The position numbers and the translations under genes were made by a program. From Stutzerimonas balearica DSM 6083 (lineage in GTDB: Bacteria > Pseudomonadota > Gammaproteobacteria > Pseudomonadales > Pseudomonadaceae), in contig NZ_CP007511.1 of assembly GCF_000818015.1 (NCBI RefSeq), positions 3,048,501-3,112,500 on the forward strand: a DNA stretch of 64,000 nucleotides, written 5' to 3'. Positions 1 to 8,242 of this stretch are shown here, piece by piece (within the stretch, counting starts at the first letter, position 1; every line of letters starts with the position of its first letter). Below the pieces are notes generated by a model. The model saw nothing but the letters and a program-made list of their open reading frames with translations, ran no database searches and was not told where the DNA came from.

Positions 1-96
1 AAGTTCCCGGATTTGACGGATGCCGAGCTGGAGAGCATTCGCCACTTCGTTCGCCGGCAAGCGCATGACGGCGTGAAGTCGGGCGGAGGGCACTAG
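1..96 (+). CDS. C-terminal end of a cytochrome c-like protein (partial)
   Basis: The window opens inside a gene. The first frame reads 31 residues and stops at TAG (94-96). The segment LTDAELESIRHFVR is a typical last helix of a class I cytochrome c domain, as found at the end of quinohaemoprotein alcohol dehydrogenases and small periplasmic cytochromes. No haem motif lies inside the window, so the family is inferred from this helix alone. The 275 bases between this stop and the porin start (97-371) show no convincing gene or site. Confidence 0.45.
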   Translation, partial: KFPDLTDAELESIRHFVRRQAHDGVKSGGGH

Positions 97-371
97 TCCT
101 TCAACGCCAAACCGACCACTTAGCCGGTAATACCGAGAAGCGGTCGAGTTTGGCTGAGCCCGAACCCAAGTGATGGAACGTGCCGGCGACAGCCTTCAAT
201 CACGACCGGTTCGGGCTTTCAACTCGGTGGAACCGCCAACGCAGCCACCGTTACCGAGCCACAGGTAATGCCCCATGAGCACAAGCGCTTGCGAATACCG
301 TTCATGCCATAGGCCTTGCACCTGACGCTATTCGCGGCACTGCGCATCGTCACATCCGAAGGATCAGAACA

Positions 372-1640
372 ATGACAACAAGCCTGCGCTTCGGCAGCGG
401 CCTTCTCGCCGCCTGCCTGTTCACTTCTGCCCACGCGGCCGAATATTCACCCGACCAGTTCCTGTTCGGCGACTGGAACGGCAACCGCACCCGCCTGCAT
501 GAGGCCGGCGTCGACCTGCAGATCACCTACGTCAACGAGCTGGCCTGGAACACGCAGGGCGGCGATGACCACACCGGCACCTATGCCGACCAGGTGATGT
601 TCGACGCCGCGCTGGACCTGGACAAACTGCTGGGCTGGGCCGGCGCCGGCTTTCATTTCACGGTAGTCAACCGCAACGGCGAGAACCTCAACGCCGAAGC
701 CGACCTCGGCGTGCTGCTGCAGCCGCAGGAGATCTATGGCTATGGCAGCACCACCCGGCTGGTGCAGTTCTATTACCAGCAGGCGCTGCTCGACGACCGC
801 CTGCTGATCAAGCTCGGCCGGCTGCCCATGAGCGGGGACATCTACCCCTTCGCCTGCCCGTTCCAGAACCTCGGCTTCTGCGGCACGGTGCCCGGCTACG
901 TCACGCCCAACTGGTACACCTGGCCGATCAGCCAATGGGGCGCTACCGCGCGCTTCCAGCTGAACGAAGAATGGTCGTTGCAGACTGCGCTCTACCAGGT
1001 CAACCCGCGCTTCACCGAGCGCGAGCAGGGCCTGAATTTCGGCAGCCCCTCGGGCACCACCGGTTACCACGCGGTCGCCGAACTCGGCTGGACGCCAACC
1101 CTGGGCGGGCAACCCGGCGCCTATCGCCTGGGCCTGTGGCGCAACACCGGTGACTTCGAAGACCTCTACCGCGACGGTGCCGGCCGGCCCATGTCGCTAT
1201 CCGGCGCCGCGGCCGCCGAACACGACCACGCCACGGGCGGCTACCTGATGGCCGAGCAGCAGGTCTGGCAGAGCGCGGCGCTGCCGGCGCGACGGTTGAA
1301 GCTGTTTGCCAACTTCATCCAGTCCGACCCGGACGTGACCTATATCGAGCGCATCTGGCAGGTTGGCGGCAGCCTCTCGGCCCCCTTCGCCTCGCGCCCG
1401 GATGACGAACTCGGCCTCGGCCTCGGCCGCCTGGAAATCAACGACGACGCCCGCAAGCGCCTGCGCGAACAGGGCGAGCCGGTGCCCGACGTGGAATACC
1501 CCGCCGAGCTCTACTACCGCGTGGCGCTGACACCTGCGGTTTCGCTGACGCCAAACGTCCAGTACTTCCACCGGCCGGGCGGTTTCGACGAGGCGGAAGA
1601 CGTGGTGGTGTTCGGGCTGAAGACGGTGATCAGCTTCTGA
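372..1640 (+). CDS. oprB: OprB-family carbohydrate-selective porin
   Basis: 422 residues, predicted outer-membrane beta-barrel for passive uptake of sugars or related small solutes. The N-terminus is a signal peptide ending SAHA, with the mature protein starting AEYSP. The mature start FLFGDWNGNRTRLHEAG is the usual opening of OprB porins, and the chain ends in VISF, with the terminal phenylalanine typical of barrels handled by the Bam machinery. The start ATG has AAGGATC about 7 bases upstream. In pseudomonads such porins often sit next to quinoprotein dehydrogenases, which fits the cytochrome-like tail upstream. The substrate cannot be read from the sequence. Confidence 0.85.
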   Translation: MTTSLRFGSGLLAACLFTSAHAAEYSPDQFLFGDWNGNRTRLHEAGVDLQITYVNELAWNTQGGDDHTGTYADQVMFDAALDLDKLLGWAGAGFHFTVVNRNGENLNAEADLGVLLQPQEIYGYGSTTRLVQFYYQQALLDDRLLIKLGRLPMSGDIYPFACPFQNLGFCGTVPGYVTPNWYTWPISQWGATARFQLNEEWSLQTALYQVNPRFTEREQGLNFGSPSGTTGYHAVAELGWTPTLGGQPGAYRLGLWRNTGDFEDLYRDGAGRPMSLSGAAAAEHDHATGGYLMAEQQVWQSAALPARRLKLFANFIQSDPDVTYIERIWQVGGSLSAPFASRPDDELGLGLGRLEINDDARKRLREQGEPVPDVEYPAELYYRVALTPAVSLTPNVQYFHRPGGFDEAEDVVVFGLKTVISF

Positions 1641-1654
1641 CCGGCGCATGAAGC

Positions 1655-1682
1655 GCGGCGACCGCGCAAAGCCGGTCGCCGC
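1655..1682 (+). terminator. hairpin after the porin gene
   Basis: Arms GCGGCGACC (1655-1663) and GGTCGCCGC (1674-1682) are a perfect 9-bp inverted repeat with a 10-base loop, 14 bases after the porin stop. No T-run follows, so it may be a weak terminator or a 3'-end stabilising structure. Confidence 0.4.
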
Positions 1683-2061
1683 CTGCGCTTCGCTCAAGCC
1701 TTACTCCCCAGAGCTCCTCAATCTTCACCTTTGCGTACCCCCCCCGTGGGTGTGCCAAATCAGCGTGCTGCCGAATGAATATGGTCGTACCCGATCGATT
1801 GTCCCGATCGCCCGCAGCAAGACCAGCTGGCGTAGGGATTAACCGCAAGCAATTTGAAACCGGCGGGCGGGTCACCTCCTTTCACTGACTTGTTCCACTT
1901 GTTCTAACCGCGGCATCACCGACTGCGCCGCGTTGGGACGGTGTGACCCGGTGCGCACCATCGACGGGCGCCGAAGGGCTGGGAAGCCGCCTGATCAAGT
2001 GGTCAGCCGCAGGCCGAAATCCGTTCCCAAAACAGCAACATAGTTCCGATCCGCGGCGTTC

Positions 2062-2077
2062 TGGCACAGCCGGTGCA
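2062..2077 (+). promoter_or_regulatory. possible sigma-54 (-24/-12) promoter of the ABC importer
   Basis: TGGCAC at 2062-2067 and TGCA at 2074-2077 place the GG and GC pairs exactly 12 bases apart, as the RpoN -24/-12 consensus requires. The site is 63 bases before the start codon of the binding-protein gene. Sigma-54 control of sulfone use is known in Pseudomonas (SfnR), but no enhancer-binding protein gene lies nearby, so this is a pattern match only. Confidence 0.3.
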
Positions 2078-2139
2078 CCTTCAAAAGCAGGCGTCATGCC
2101 CTGTTAGTACAAGTTGCTCAACCGCCAAGGTGAAGACAA

Positions 2140-3510
2140 ATGGACAACCGGAATAGCCTGCTTGCGACCTCGTTACTCGGATCGGTACTGCTGTTCAGCG
2201 GCCCGCTGGCAGCGGAAACCATCCGCATCGGAATTGGCCATCAGAGCATGGTCACCAACACCGTTTCCGGCGGCATCGTGCTGGAGAAGCTCGACCTGCT
2301 GAACAAGCACCTGCCGCGAACCGGCAAGTATGCGGACGCCGACTACCGGATCGAGTTTCGCGACTACGACTCCGGCCCGCCGATCACCAACCAGATGCTC
2401 GCCGGCAAGCTCGACTTCGGTGTCATGGGCGACTACCCGCTGATCGTCAATGGCGCCAAGTTCCAGGCCACCGGCAAGCAGCAGACGCGCTTCATTGCCG
2501 TGACCGGCTACAACCTCAAGGGCACCGGCAACGGCATCGTGGTGCCCAAGGACTCACCCGTGCAGTCGCTTGCCGACCTCGCAGGCAAGAGCCTGTCCAC
2601 GCCGGTCGGCAGTGCGGCCTGGGGCATGACCCTGAAGGTGCTGCGCGACGCAGGGCTGTCCGACAAGGTGACGCTGGTCAACCAGAGCCCACCGGTGGGC
2701 GCGGCGAACATTGCCGCCGGCAAGATCGACGCGCATGCCGACTTCTGCCCCTGGTCAGAGATCATGGAGTTCCGCGGCACCGCGCGGAAGATCTACGACG
2801 GCAGCGAGGCCGGCATCCCCACCTTCCACGGCATCGTGGTGCGCGACGACTTCGCCAAGCAGTACCCCGAGGTGGTCGAGGGCGTGCTCAAGGCCACCCT
2901 GGCCGCGCAGCAATGGATCAGCGACGACCCACGGCGCGCCGCGGAAAAGGTCGCCGAGTGGACCGGCGTGGAGAAGGAAGTGCTGTATCTGTATTTCAGC
3001 CAGGGCGGCATTTCGACCATGGAGGCGAGCATCAAGCCGCAGTGGGTCGAGGCGATGAAATACGACCACGCCCTGCTGCAGCAGGAAATGCAGATCCCCG
3101 ATCTGGATTTCGCCGCCTGGATCGACGACAGCTACCTGAAGAAAGCCTACTCCGACATGGGCCTGGACTACGCCGCCGCGGTCGCCAGCGTGGTTAGCCC
3201 GGTCGCCCGCGCGCCAGGACGCAAACCGGCGGAGATCTGGTTCCAGGACCAGGGCATCGTCGCCTACGACAGCACCGCCGCCATGCTCGCTGCCGAAGCC
3301 AACGCCGAGGCGTCCGGCAACGCCATCAACGCCACCTACGTCTACGACAACCTCACCGGCCTGAAGCTGTTCGGCAAGGCGGCCTACCTGGTCAAGGACG
3401 CCAGCGGCGAGGTGCTGGCCTTCATGAAGAAAAGCGACTCGGAGCAGCACATCGCCCAGCACGGCGGCAGCGCCCTGCTGACCGATGCACCCGTGGCGAT
3501 GCTGGACTGA
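2140..3510 (+). CDS. ABC transporter periplasmic binding protein (SsuA/TauA/NrtA type) with extra C-terminal domain
   Basis: 456 residues with a signal peptide ending PLAAET. The core (about residues 25-350) is an NMT1/THI5-like, SsuA/TauA/NrtA-type solute binding domain: early IRIGIG strand, TNQMLAGKLDFGVMGDYP and the hinge segments are typical, as for nitrate, sulfonate or taurine importers. The last about 100 residues (from AEIWFQDQGIVAYDS) are not part of that fold. They weakly resemble NosL in the order F-D, YVYDN, AAYLV and a late HGG, without the NosL copper-ligand Met/Cys motif. The gene is first in a long plus-strand cluster, 51 bases before its permease. The ligand is unknown; the redox genes downstream favour a sulfur compound. 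Confidence 0.8.
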   Translation: MDNRNSLLATSLLGSVLLFSGPLAAETIRIGIGHQSMVTNTVSGGIVLEKLDLLNKHLPRTGKYADADYRIEFRDYDSGPPITNQMLAGKLDFGVMGDYPLIVNGAKFQATGKQQTRFIAVTGYNLKGTGNGIVVPKDSPVQSLADLAGKSLSTPVGSAAWGMTLKVLRDAGLSDKVTLVNQSPPVGAANIAAGKIDAHADFCPWSEIMEFRGTARKIYDGSEAGIPTFHGIVVRDDFAKQYPEVVEGVLKATLAAQQWISDDPRRAAEKVAEWTGVEKEVLYLYFSQGGISTMEASIKPQWVEAMKYDHALLQQEMQIPDLDFAAWIDDSYLKKAYSDMGLDYAAAVASVVSPVARAPGRKPAEIWFQDQGIVAYDSTAAMLAAEANAEASGNAINATYVYDNLTGLKLFGKAAYLVKDASGEVLAFMKKSDSEQHIAQHGGSALLTDAPVAMLD

Positions 3511-3561
3511 GCCCCTGCGCGGCCCGTGCCACGGGCCCGCCTCAAGCCGAGGAGTGACCGC

Positions 3562-4467
3562 ATGAGCGTCAAACCGACCCCCCTGTTCGATAGCGAACCG
3601 GCAACGCCAGAAGCCGACCGGCCGCTGCTCACCGCTGCGCCGGCTCCCCAGGCAGCGCCGGCTGCCACCGCTTCCGCGCCGCGTCGCCTGCCGCCGATGG
3701 CCGGGCGTTACCTGGTGCGCGTGCTGGCGCTGCTCGCAGCCGTGCTGATCTGGCACCTGGCGACCGCCACGGGCTTCAACCTGTTCATCAATTTCGAGAA
3801 CGTGCCGGCACCGCTGCTGGTGGGCCAGACGCTGATCCAGCAGCTGGGCAGCAGCGAGTTCTACCTGCACATCGTCCACAGCCTGGAACGCATCGCGCTG
3901 GCCTATGCCTACGCCGTGGTGCTCGGCATCCTTTGCGGCGTGCTGATCGGCCGTTCGCGCTGGGCCGAGGACATCCTGCTGCCCTACATCGAGCTGTTCC
4001 GACCGATTCCGGCGGTGGCCTGGATTCCGCTGGCGATCCTGATGCTACCGACTGAGCAGTCGAGCATCGTCTTCATCACCTTTCTCGGCGCCTTCTTCCC
4101 CATTGTGCTGAACACCGTGCACGGCGTGGAGCAGACGCCGGACGTGCTGGTGCGTGCCGCCCGCAGCCTGGGCGCCAGCGATCGGGCGATCCTCTGGCAC
4201 GTGGTGATTCCCGGTGCGATGCCAAGCATAGTCGCCGGCCTGGCGATCGGCATGGGCGTAGCCTGGTTCTCGCTGCTGGCCGGCGAAATCATCAGCGGCC
4301 AATACGGCATCGGCTACTTCACCTGGACCAGCTACACCCTGGTCAAGTACCCGGAAATCATCATCGGCATGCTCACCATCGGCGGGCTCGGCACGCTCTG
4401 CACGCTGCTCGTGCGCAAGGCCTGCGTGCCGCTGCTGCGCTGGCAGCAGCAGGGGGGCCGGTCATGA
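3562..4467 (+). CDS. ABC transporter permease (SsuC/TauC type)
   Basis: 301 residues from the ATG at 3562, which has GAGGAG upstream (3549-3554). A Pro/Ala-rich cytoplasmic N-terminus is followed by a first membrane segment (LALLAAVLIWHLA) and a BPD-type permease core. The coupling EAA-like loop is seen around ARSLGASDRAILWHVVIPGA. This is the single-permease layout of SsuC/TauC/NrtB importers. Its stop overlaps the ATPase start by 4 bases (4464-4467), so the two are translationally coupled. Confidence 0.88.
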   Translation: MSVKPTPLFDSEPATPEADRPLLTAAPAPQAAPAATASAPRRLPPMAGRYLVRVLALLAAVLIWHLATATGFNLFINFENVPAPLLVGQTLIQQLGSSEFYLHIVHSLERIALAYAYAVVLGILCGVLIGRSRWAEDILLPYIELFRPIPAVAWIPLAILMLPTEQSSIVFITFLGAFFPIVLNTVHGVEQTPDVLVRAARSLGASDRAILWHVVIPGAMPSIVAGLAIGMGVAWFSLLAGEIISGQYGIGYFTWTSYTLVKYPEIIIGMLTIGGLGTLCTLLVRKACVPLLRWQQQGGRS

Positions 4468-5336
4468 ATGCGATCGTCTCCGACAACCGCCTCGCCGTGC
4501 TCGATCACAGCCGGCTGCGCGCCAAGGCCGCGGCCAAGGGCGACGGGCGCGGCCATGTGAGCGTGCGTGCGCTGTCCATCGAATTCGACCACGCCGGCGG
4601 CAAGCGCGCCGCGGTGCAACAGGCCAGCCTGGAGATTCGCCCCGGCGAGTTCGTCTGCCTGCTCGGCCCCTCGGGTTGCGGCAAGTCGACGCTGATGAAC
4701 GCCATCGCCGGCTTCGTCAAACCCACCCGCGGCGAGCTGACCGTCGACGGTCAGCCCATCGCCGGACCCGGCCCGGACCGCGGCATGGTGTTCCAGCAGC
4801 ACTCGCTGTTCCCCTGGAAGACGGTGCGCGAGAACGTCGCCTTCGGCCCGCTGATGGCCGGCGCCTCGCGTAATGAGGCCACCGGCGTGGCGCGCACCTT
4901 CCTTTCGCTGGTGGGGCTCGCCGCCTTCGAGGACGCCTACCCCGGCACCCTGTCCGGTGGCATGCAGCAGCGCGTCGGCATCGCCCGCGCGCTCGCCAAC
5001 TACCCCAGCGTGCTGCTGATGGACGAGCCGTTCGGCGCACTGGACGCGCAGACCCGGATCATGATGCAGGAGAACCTGCTGGAGATCTGGCGCGAGTTCA
5101 GGAACACCGTGGTGTTCGTCACCCACGACATCGACGAGGCGGTGTTCCTCTCCGACCGCATCGTGGTGATGAGCGCCAGCCCCGGGCGGATCATCGCCGA
5201 CATCCGCGTCGAGCTGCCGCGACCGCGCGAGCAGAGCCTGCTCACCGACCCTGCCTTCATCGACTACAAGCGCCAGTGCCTGGACCTGATCCGCCAGGAA
5301 ACCCTGCGCGCCTTTCAGCAGCAGAACGGAGGCTGA
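4464..5336 (+). CDS. ABC transporter ATP-binding protein (SsuB/TauB type)
   Basis: 290 residues. Walker A GPSGCGKST, signature LSGGMQQRVGIARAL, Walker B VLLMDEPFGALD and the H-loop VTHDIDEA are all intact. VFQQHSLFPWKTV is the Q-loop region typical of the nitrate/sulfonate/taurine subfamily. An extra N-terminus of about 35 residues precedes the first ABC strand. It completes the importer with the two genes before it and is followed, after 71 bases, by the GntR regulator. Confidence 0.9.
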   Translation: MNAIVSDNRLAVLDHSRLRAKAAAKGDGRGHVSVRALSIEFDHAGGKRAAVQQASLEIRPGEFVCLLGPSGCGKSTLMNAIAGFVKPTRGELTVDGQPIAGPGPDRGMVFQQHSLFPWKTVRENVAFGPLMAGASRNEATGVARTFLSLVGLAAFEDAYPGTLSGGMQQRVGIARALANYPSVLLMDEPFGALDAQTRIMMQENLLEIWREFRNTVVFVTHDIDEAVFLSDRIVVMSASPGRIIADIRVELPRPREQSLLTDPAFIDYKRQCLDLIRQETLRAFQQQNGG

Positions 5337-5379
5337 GCCATGCATATCCGTCCTTTGCCTGCGCCCACGCCCGACATGA

Positions 5380-5393
5380 CCTGTCATGACAGG
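5380..5393. promoter_or_regulatory. perfect 14-bp palindrome, candidate GntR operator
   Basis: CCTGTCATGACAGG is self-complementary over all 14 bases. It ends 14 bases before the gntR start codon, inside the 71-base gap between the ATPase gene and gntR. HutC-type GntR proteins bind short palindromes like this and often regulate themselves. A 23-codon frame (5340-5410) runs across the site but looks incidental. Confidence 0.5.
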
Positions 5394-5407
5394 CTGGAGC
5401 CACGCCC

Positions 5408-6151
5408 ATGAGCCGCCTCGAACCGCTCGCCCCGGGTCAGTCGCCACTGCCGCTGTATGTGCAGATCCGCGACACCCTCAGACGCAAGATCCTCGAAGGC
5501 GACTATGCCGTGCATGAACGGCTGCCCTCGGAAAACGAGCTGATGACCGCCTTCGGCGTCAGCCGCATCACCATCCGCCAGGCGCTGCGCGACCTGCACA
5601 ACGAAGGGTTGGTGTTCAGCGCCCAGGGCAAGGGCACCTACGTCAGCAAGCCCAAGGCGGTGCAGAACGTGCAGCGCCTGCAGGGCTTCGGCGAGGCCAT
5701 GGCCGCCCAGGGCTACGAAGCGACCGCGCGGCTGCTGTCGATTCAGGAGCGCAAGCCACCCAAGCCGGCGGCTGCCGCGCTGAACCTCGCGCCCGGCGCG
5801 GATGTGGTCGAGGTCAAGCGCGTGCGCTTTCTCAACCGCGCCCCGGTGTGCCTGGAGCACAGCTACTTCCCCCTGGACATCGGCCAGCGCCTGTTCGGCC
5901 TGGACCTGTCCGGCGACATCTTCCCGCTGCTGGAGAACCGCTTCGGTATCGGCCTCGGCCATGCCGCCATCGGCCTCGACGCCACCCTGGCCGACGACGA
6001 ACACCAGCCCTACCTCGGCCTCAAGGCCGGTGAACCCATCCTGCGCGTCGAGCGGCTGACCCATGACCGCAGCGGTCGGCCGATCGATTTCGAATACCTG
6101 TGCTACCGCGGCGACGCCTTCAAGTACCAGTTCCGGGTCGACCGGAAATAG
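5408..6151 (+). CDS. GntR-family transcriptional regulator (HutC/UTRA subfamily)
   Basis: 247 residues. The N-terminal winged helix (about residues 10-80) carries the signature RLPSENELMTAFGVSRITIRQALRDL in pieces, e.g. LPSENELMTAFGVSR. The rest is a UTRA ligand-binding domain ending FEYLCYRGDAFKYQFRV, which usually senses the pathway substrate or product. It sits between the importer genes and the flavoprotein gene (11 bases to the next start), so it is the obvious local regulator. Confidence 0.9.
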   Translation: MSRLEPLAPGQSPLPLYVQIRDTLRRKILEGDYAVHERLPSENELMTAFGVSRITIRQALRDLHNEGLVFSAQGKGTYVSKPKAVQNVQRLQGFGEAMAAQGYEATARLLSIQERKPPKPAAAALNLAPGADVVEVKRVRFLNRAPVCLEHSYFPLDIGQRLFGLDLSGDIFPLLENRFGIGLGHAAIGLDATLADDEHQPYLGLKAGEPILRVERLTHDRSGRPIDFEYLCYRGDAFKYQFRVDRK

Positions 6152-6162
6152 AGGAGACCACC

Positions 6163-7899
6163 ATGACCACGATTCACGACATTCCCGTCATCGAAACCGA
6201 CGTGCTGGTGATCGGCGGTGGCACCGCCGGCCCGATGGCCGCCGTCACAGTCAAGGAGCAGGACCCGACGCTCAAGGTGCTGCTGCTGGAGAAGGCCAAC
6301 GTCAAGCGCTCCGGGGCGATCTCCATGGGCATGGACGGCCTGAACAACGCGGTCGTGCCCGGCCACGCCACGCCCGAGCAGTACGTCAAGGAAATCACCA
6401 TCGCCAACGACGGCATCGTTCACCAGCCGGCGCTGATGGCCTACGCCACGCGCTCGTTCTCGATGATCGAGCAGCTCGACGCCTGGGGCGTGCATTTCCA
6501 GAAGGACGAGACCGGCGACTACGACATGAAGAAGGTTCACCACCTCGGCACCTACGTGCTGCCGATGCCGGAGGGCCACAACGTCAAGAAGATCCTCTAC
6601 CGCCGCCTGCGCCGGGTGCGCGTGGACATCGAGAACCGCTTCATCGCCACCCGCCTGCTGAAGGACCCGGACGGCAACATCGCCGGCATGATCGGGGTGA
6701 ACACCCGCACCGCCGAGCCGATCATCATCCGTGCCAAAGCGGTGATCATGGCCACCGGTGCCGCAGGGCGCATCGGCCTGCCGAACTCGGGTTATCTCTT
6801 CGGCACCTACGAGAACCCGGCCAACTGCGGTGACGGCCACGCCATGGCCTACCACGCTGGTGCGGACCTGGCCAACCTCGAGTGCTTCCAGGTCAACCCG
6901 CTGCTCAAGGACTACAACGGCCCGGCCTGTGCCTATGTCACCGGCCCGCTCGGCGGCTTCACCGCCAACGCCTACGGCGAGCGCTTCATCGAGTGCGACT
7001 ACTGGTCCGGGCAGATGATGCTGGAGTTCTTCAAGGAGCTCGAATCCGGCACCGGCCCGGTGTTCCTCAAGCTCGACCACCTGGCCGAGGAAACGATTCA
7101 AGAGATCGAGACCGTCCTGCACACCAACGAGCGGCCTTCACGCGGACGCTTTCACGAAGGCCGGCACATCGACTACCGCCAGCGCATGGTGGAAATGCAC
7201 ATCTCCGAGATCGGTTTCTGCTCGGGCCACTCGGCCTCCGGCGTGTGGACCGACGAGACCGGCGCGACCACCGTGCCCGGGCTGTTCTGCGCCGGCGACA
7301 TGGCTTCGGTGCCACACAACTACATGCTCGGCGCCTTCGTTTACGGGCAGATCTGCGGCGAGAGCGCAGCGGCCTTCGTCAAGGACCGCGCCGAACCCCA
7401 GCTGGACGAAGCCTTCATCGCTGCCGAACTCGCCCGCATCCAGGCGCCGCTGAAAGTCACCGACGGCATCCCACCGGAGCAGATGGAATACAAGGTCCGC
7501 CGCCTGGTGAACGACTACCTGCAGCCGCCGAAAGTGACCAAGAAGATGGAGATCGGCCTGGAGCGCATCCTCGCCGTGCGCGAGGACGTCCCGCGGCTGG
7601 CCGCCGCCGATCCGCACGAACTGCTCCGTGCGCTGGAAGTGCAGTCGATCATTGACTGTGCCGAGATGGCCGCCCGCGCCTCGCTGTACCGCACCGAGTC
7701 GCGCTGGGGGCTGTACCACTACCGCGTCGACCACCCCGAGCAGAACAGCGCCGAGTGGTTCTGCCACACCCGCCTGTTCAAGGACGCTAACGGCCAGATG
7801 GCCCACGGCAAGCGACCCATCGCCGACTACATCGTGCCGCTCGGCGAAGAGAAGGACGCCTACAACCGCCTGCGCGTGAAGAAGGCCGCCAATGCCTGA
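6163..7899 (+). CDS. AprA-like FAD-dependent oxidoreductase (fumarate reductase / adenylylsulfate reductase flavoprotein family)
   Basis: 578 residues from the ATG at 6163, preceded by GAGGAG (6151-6156). The FAD motif VLVIGGGTAGPMAA is near residue 15, followed by EKANVKRSGAISMGMDG, which matches the adenylylsulfate reductase alpha pattern (RSGA...G.....N) better than succinate dehydrogenase. The second FAD segment GLFCAGDMA lies near residue 375. It is next to a two-cluster ferredoxin of AprB type, so the two likely form an AprAB-like complex. No sulfate-activation gene (ATP sulfurylase) is in the window, so the substrate is probably not APS itself. Catalytic identity is inferred; the family call is firm. 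Confidence 0.8.
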   Translation: MTTIHDIPVIETDVLVIGGGTAGPMAAVTVKEQDPTLKVLLLEKANVKRSGAISMGMDGLNNAVVPGHATPEQYVKEITIANDGIVHQPALMAYATRSFSMIEQLDAWGVHFQKDETGDYDMKKVHHLGTYVLPMPEGHNVKKILYRRLRRVRVDIENRFIATRLLKDPDGNIAGMIGVNTRTAEPIIIRAKAVIMATGAAGRIGLPNSGYLFGTYENPANCGDGHAMAYHAGADLANLECFQVNPLLKDYNGPACAYVTGPLGGFTANAYGERFIECDYWSGQMMLEFFKELESGTGPVFLKLDHLAEETIQEIETVLHTNERPSRGRFHEGRHIDYRQRMVEMHISEIGFCSGHSASGVWTDETGATTVPGLFCAGDMASVPHNYMLGAFVYGQICGESAAAFVKDRAEPQLDEAFIAAELARIQAPLKVTDGIPPEQMEYKVRRLVNDYLQPPKVTKKMEIGLERILAVREDVPRLAAADPHELLRALEVQSIIDCAEMAARASLYRTESRWGLYHYRVDHPEQNSAEWFCHTRLFKDANGQMAHGKRPIADYIVPLGEEKDAYNRLRVKKAANA

Positions 7900-7901
7900 C
7901 C

Positions 7902-7960
7902 GTGGGGGCGAACTCGTTCGCCCAACACCTGATGCCATGGGCGAATGAATTCGCCCCTAC
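7902..7960. repeat. REPIN: paired inverted REP palindromes
   Basis: Two 22-base elements (7902-7923 and 7939-7960) face each other across a 15-base spacer and match at 19 of 22 positions. The differences are compatible with G-U pairs in RNA. Each starts GTGGGG/GTAGGG and has the GCGAA..C.TTCGC core of Pseudomonas REP sequences. It separates the flavoprotein gene from its ferredoxin gene and would form a strong RNA hairpin between them. Confidence 0.75.
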
Positions 7961-7998
7961 AGGCCGGCAGCGAGCCGACCGTACCGAGGAGATCAACC

Positions 7999-8232
7999 AT
8001 GCCCGTCGCCACCCACCGCTCCGCCGTCCCGGTCATCGTGGACGAAGAAAAATGCATCGCCGAAAAGGGTTGCCGTGTCTGCATCGACGTCTGCCCGCTG
8101 GACGTCCTGTGGATCAACCCGGACACCGGCAAGGCGCACATGAAGTACGACGAATGCTGGTACTGCATGCCCTGCGAGGCGGACTGCCCGACCGATGCGG
8201 TGACAGTGAACATTCCCTACCTGCTGCGCTGA
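7999..8232 (+). CDS. AprB-like ferredoxin with two [4Fe-4S] clusters
   Basis: 77 residues from the ATG at 7999, chosen because CGAGGA lies 8 bases upstream; an in-frame ATG at 7945 would begin inside the REP element. The cysteines fall as C19, C25, C28, C32-Pro and C53, C56, C59, C63-Pro, giving two [4Fe-4S] sites. The longer spacing in the first motif and the CW.C..C...CP second motif are those of adenylylsulfate reductase beta. It is probably the electron-transfer partner of the flavoprotein upstream. Ten bases separate it from the HEAT gene. Confidence 0.85.
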   Translation: MPVATHRSAVPVIVDEEKCIAEKGCRVCIDVCPLDVLWINPDTGKAHMKYDECWYCMPCEADCPTDAVTVNIPYLLR

Positions 8233-8242
8233 GGGCCGACCA

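Larger units (their letters stand above)
1641..2139. other. 499-base non-coding stretch between porin and ABC importer
   Basis: No open frame here has a good ribosome site or recognisable product. It holds a GC hairpin just after the porin stop (1655-1682), a run of seven C at about 1740-1746, a perfect 10-bp palindrome GGTGCGCACC at 1950-1959 and a possible sigma-54 promoter at 2062-2077. The downstream half probably carries the control region of the ABC importer. Confidence 0.5.

Noticed and set aside
2755..3879. 374-residue minus-strand frame across the binding protein and permease genes
   Set aside because: Shadow of two importer genes, low-complexity sequence.
5340..5410. 23-codon frame between the ATPase and gntR genes
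   Set aside because: It contains the palindrome and overlaps the gntR start; no sign of a leader-peptide mechanism.
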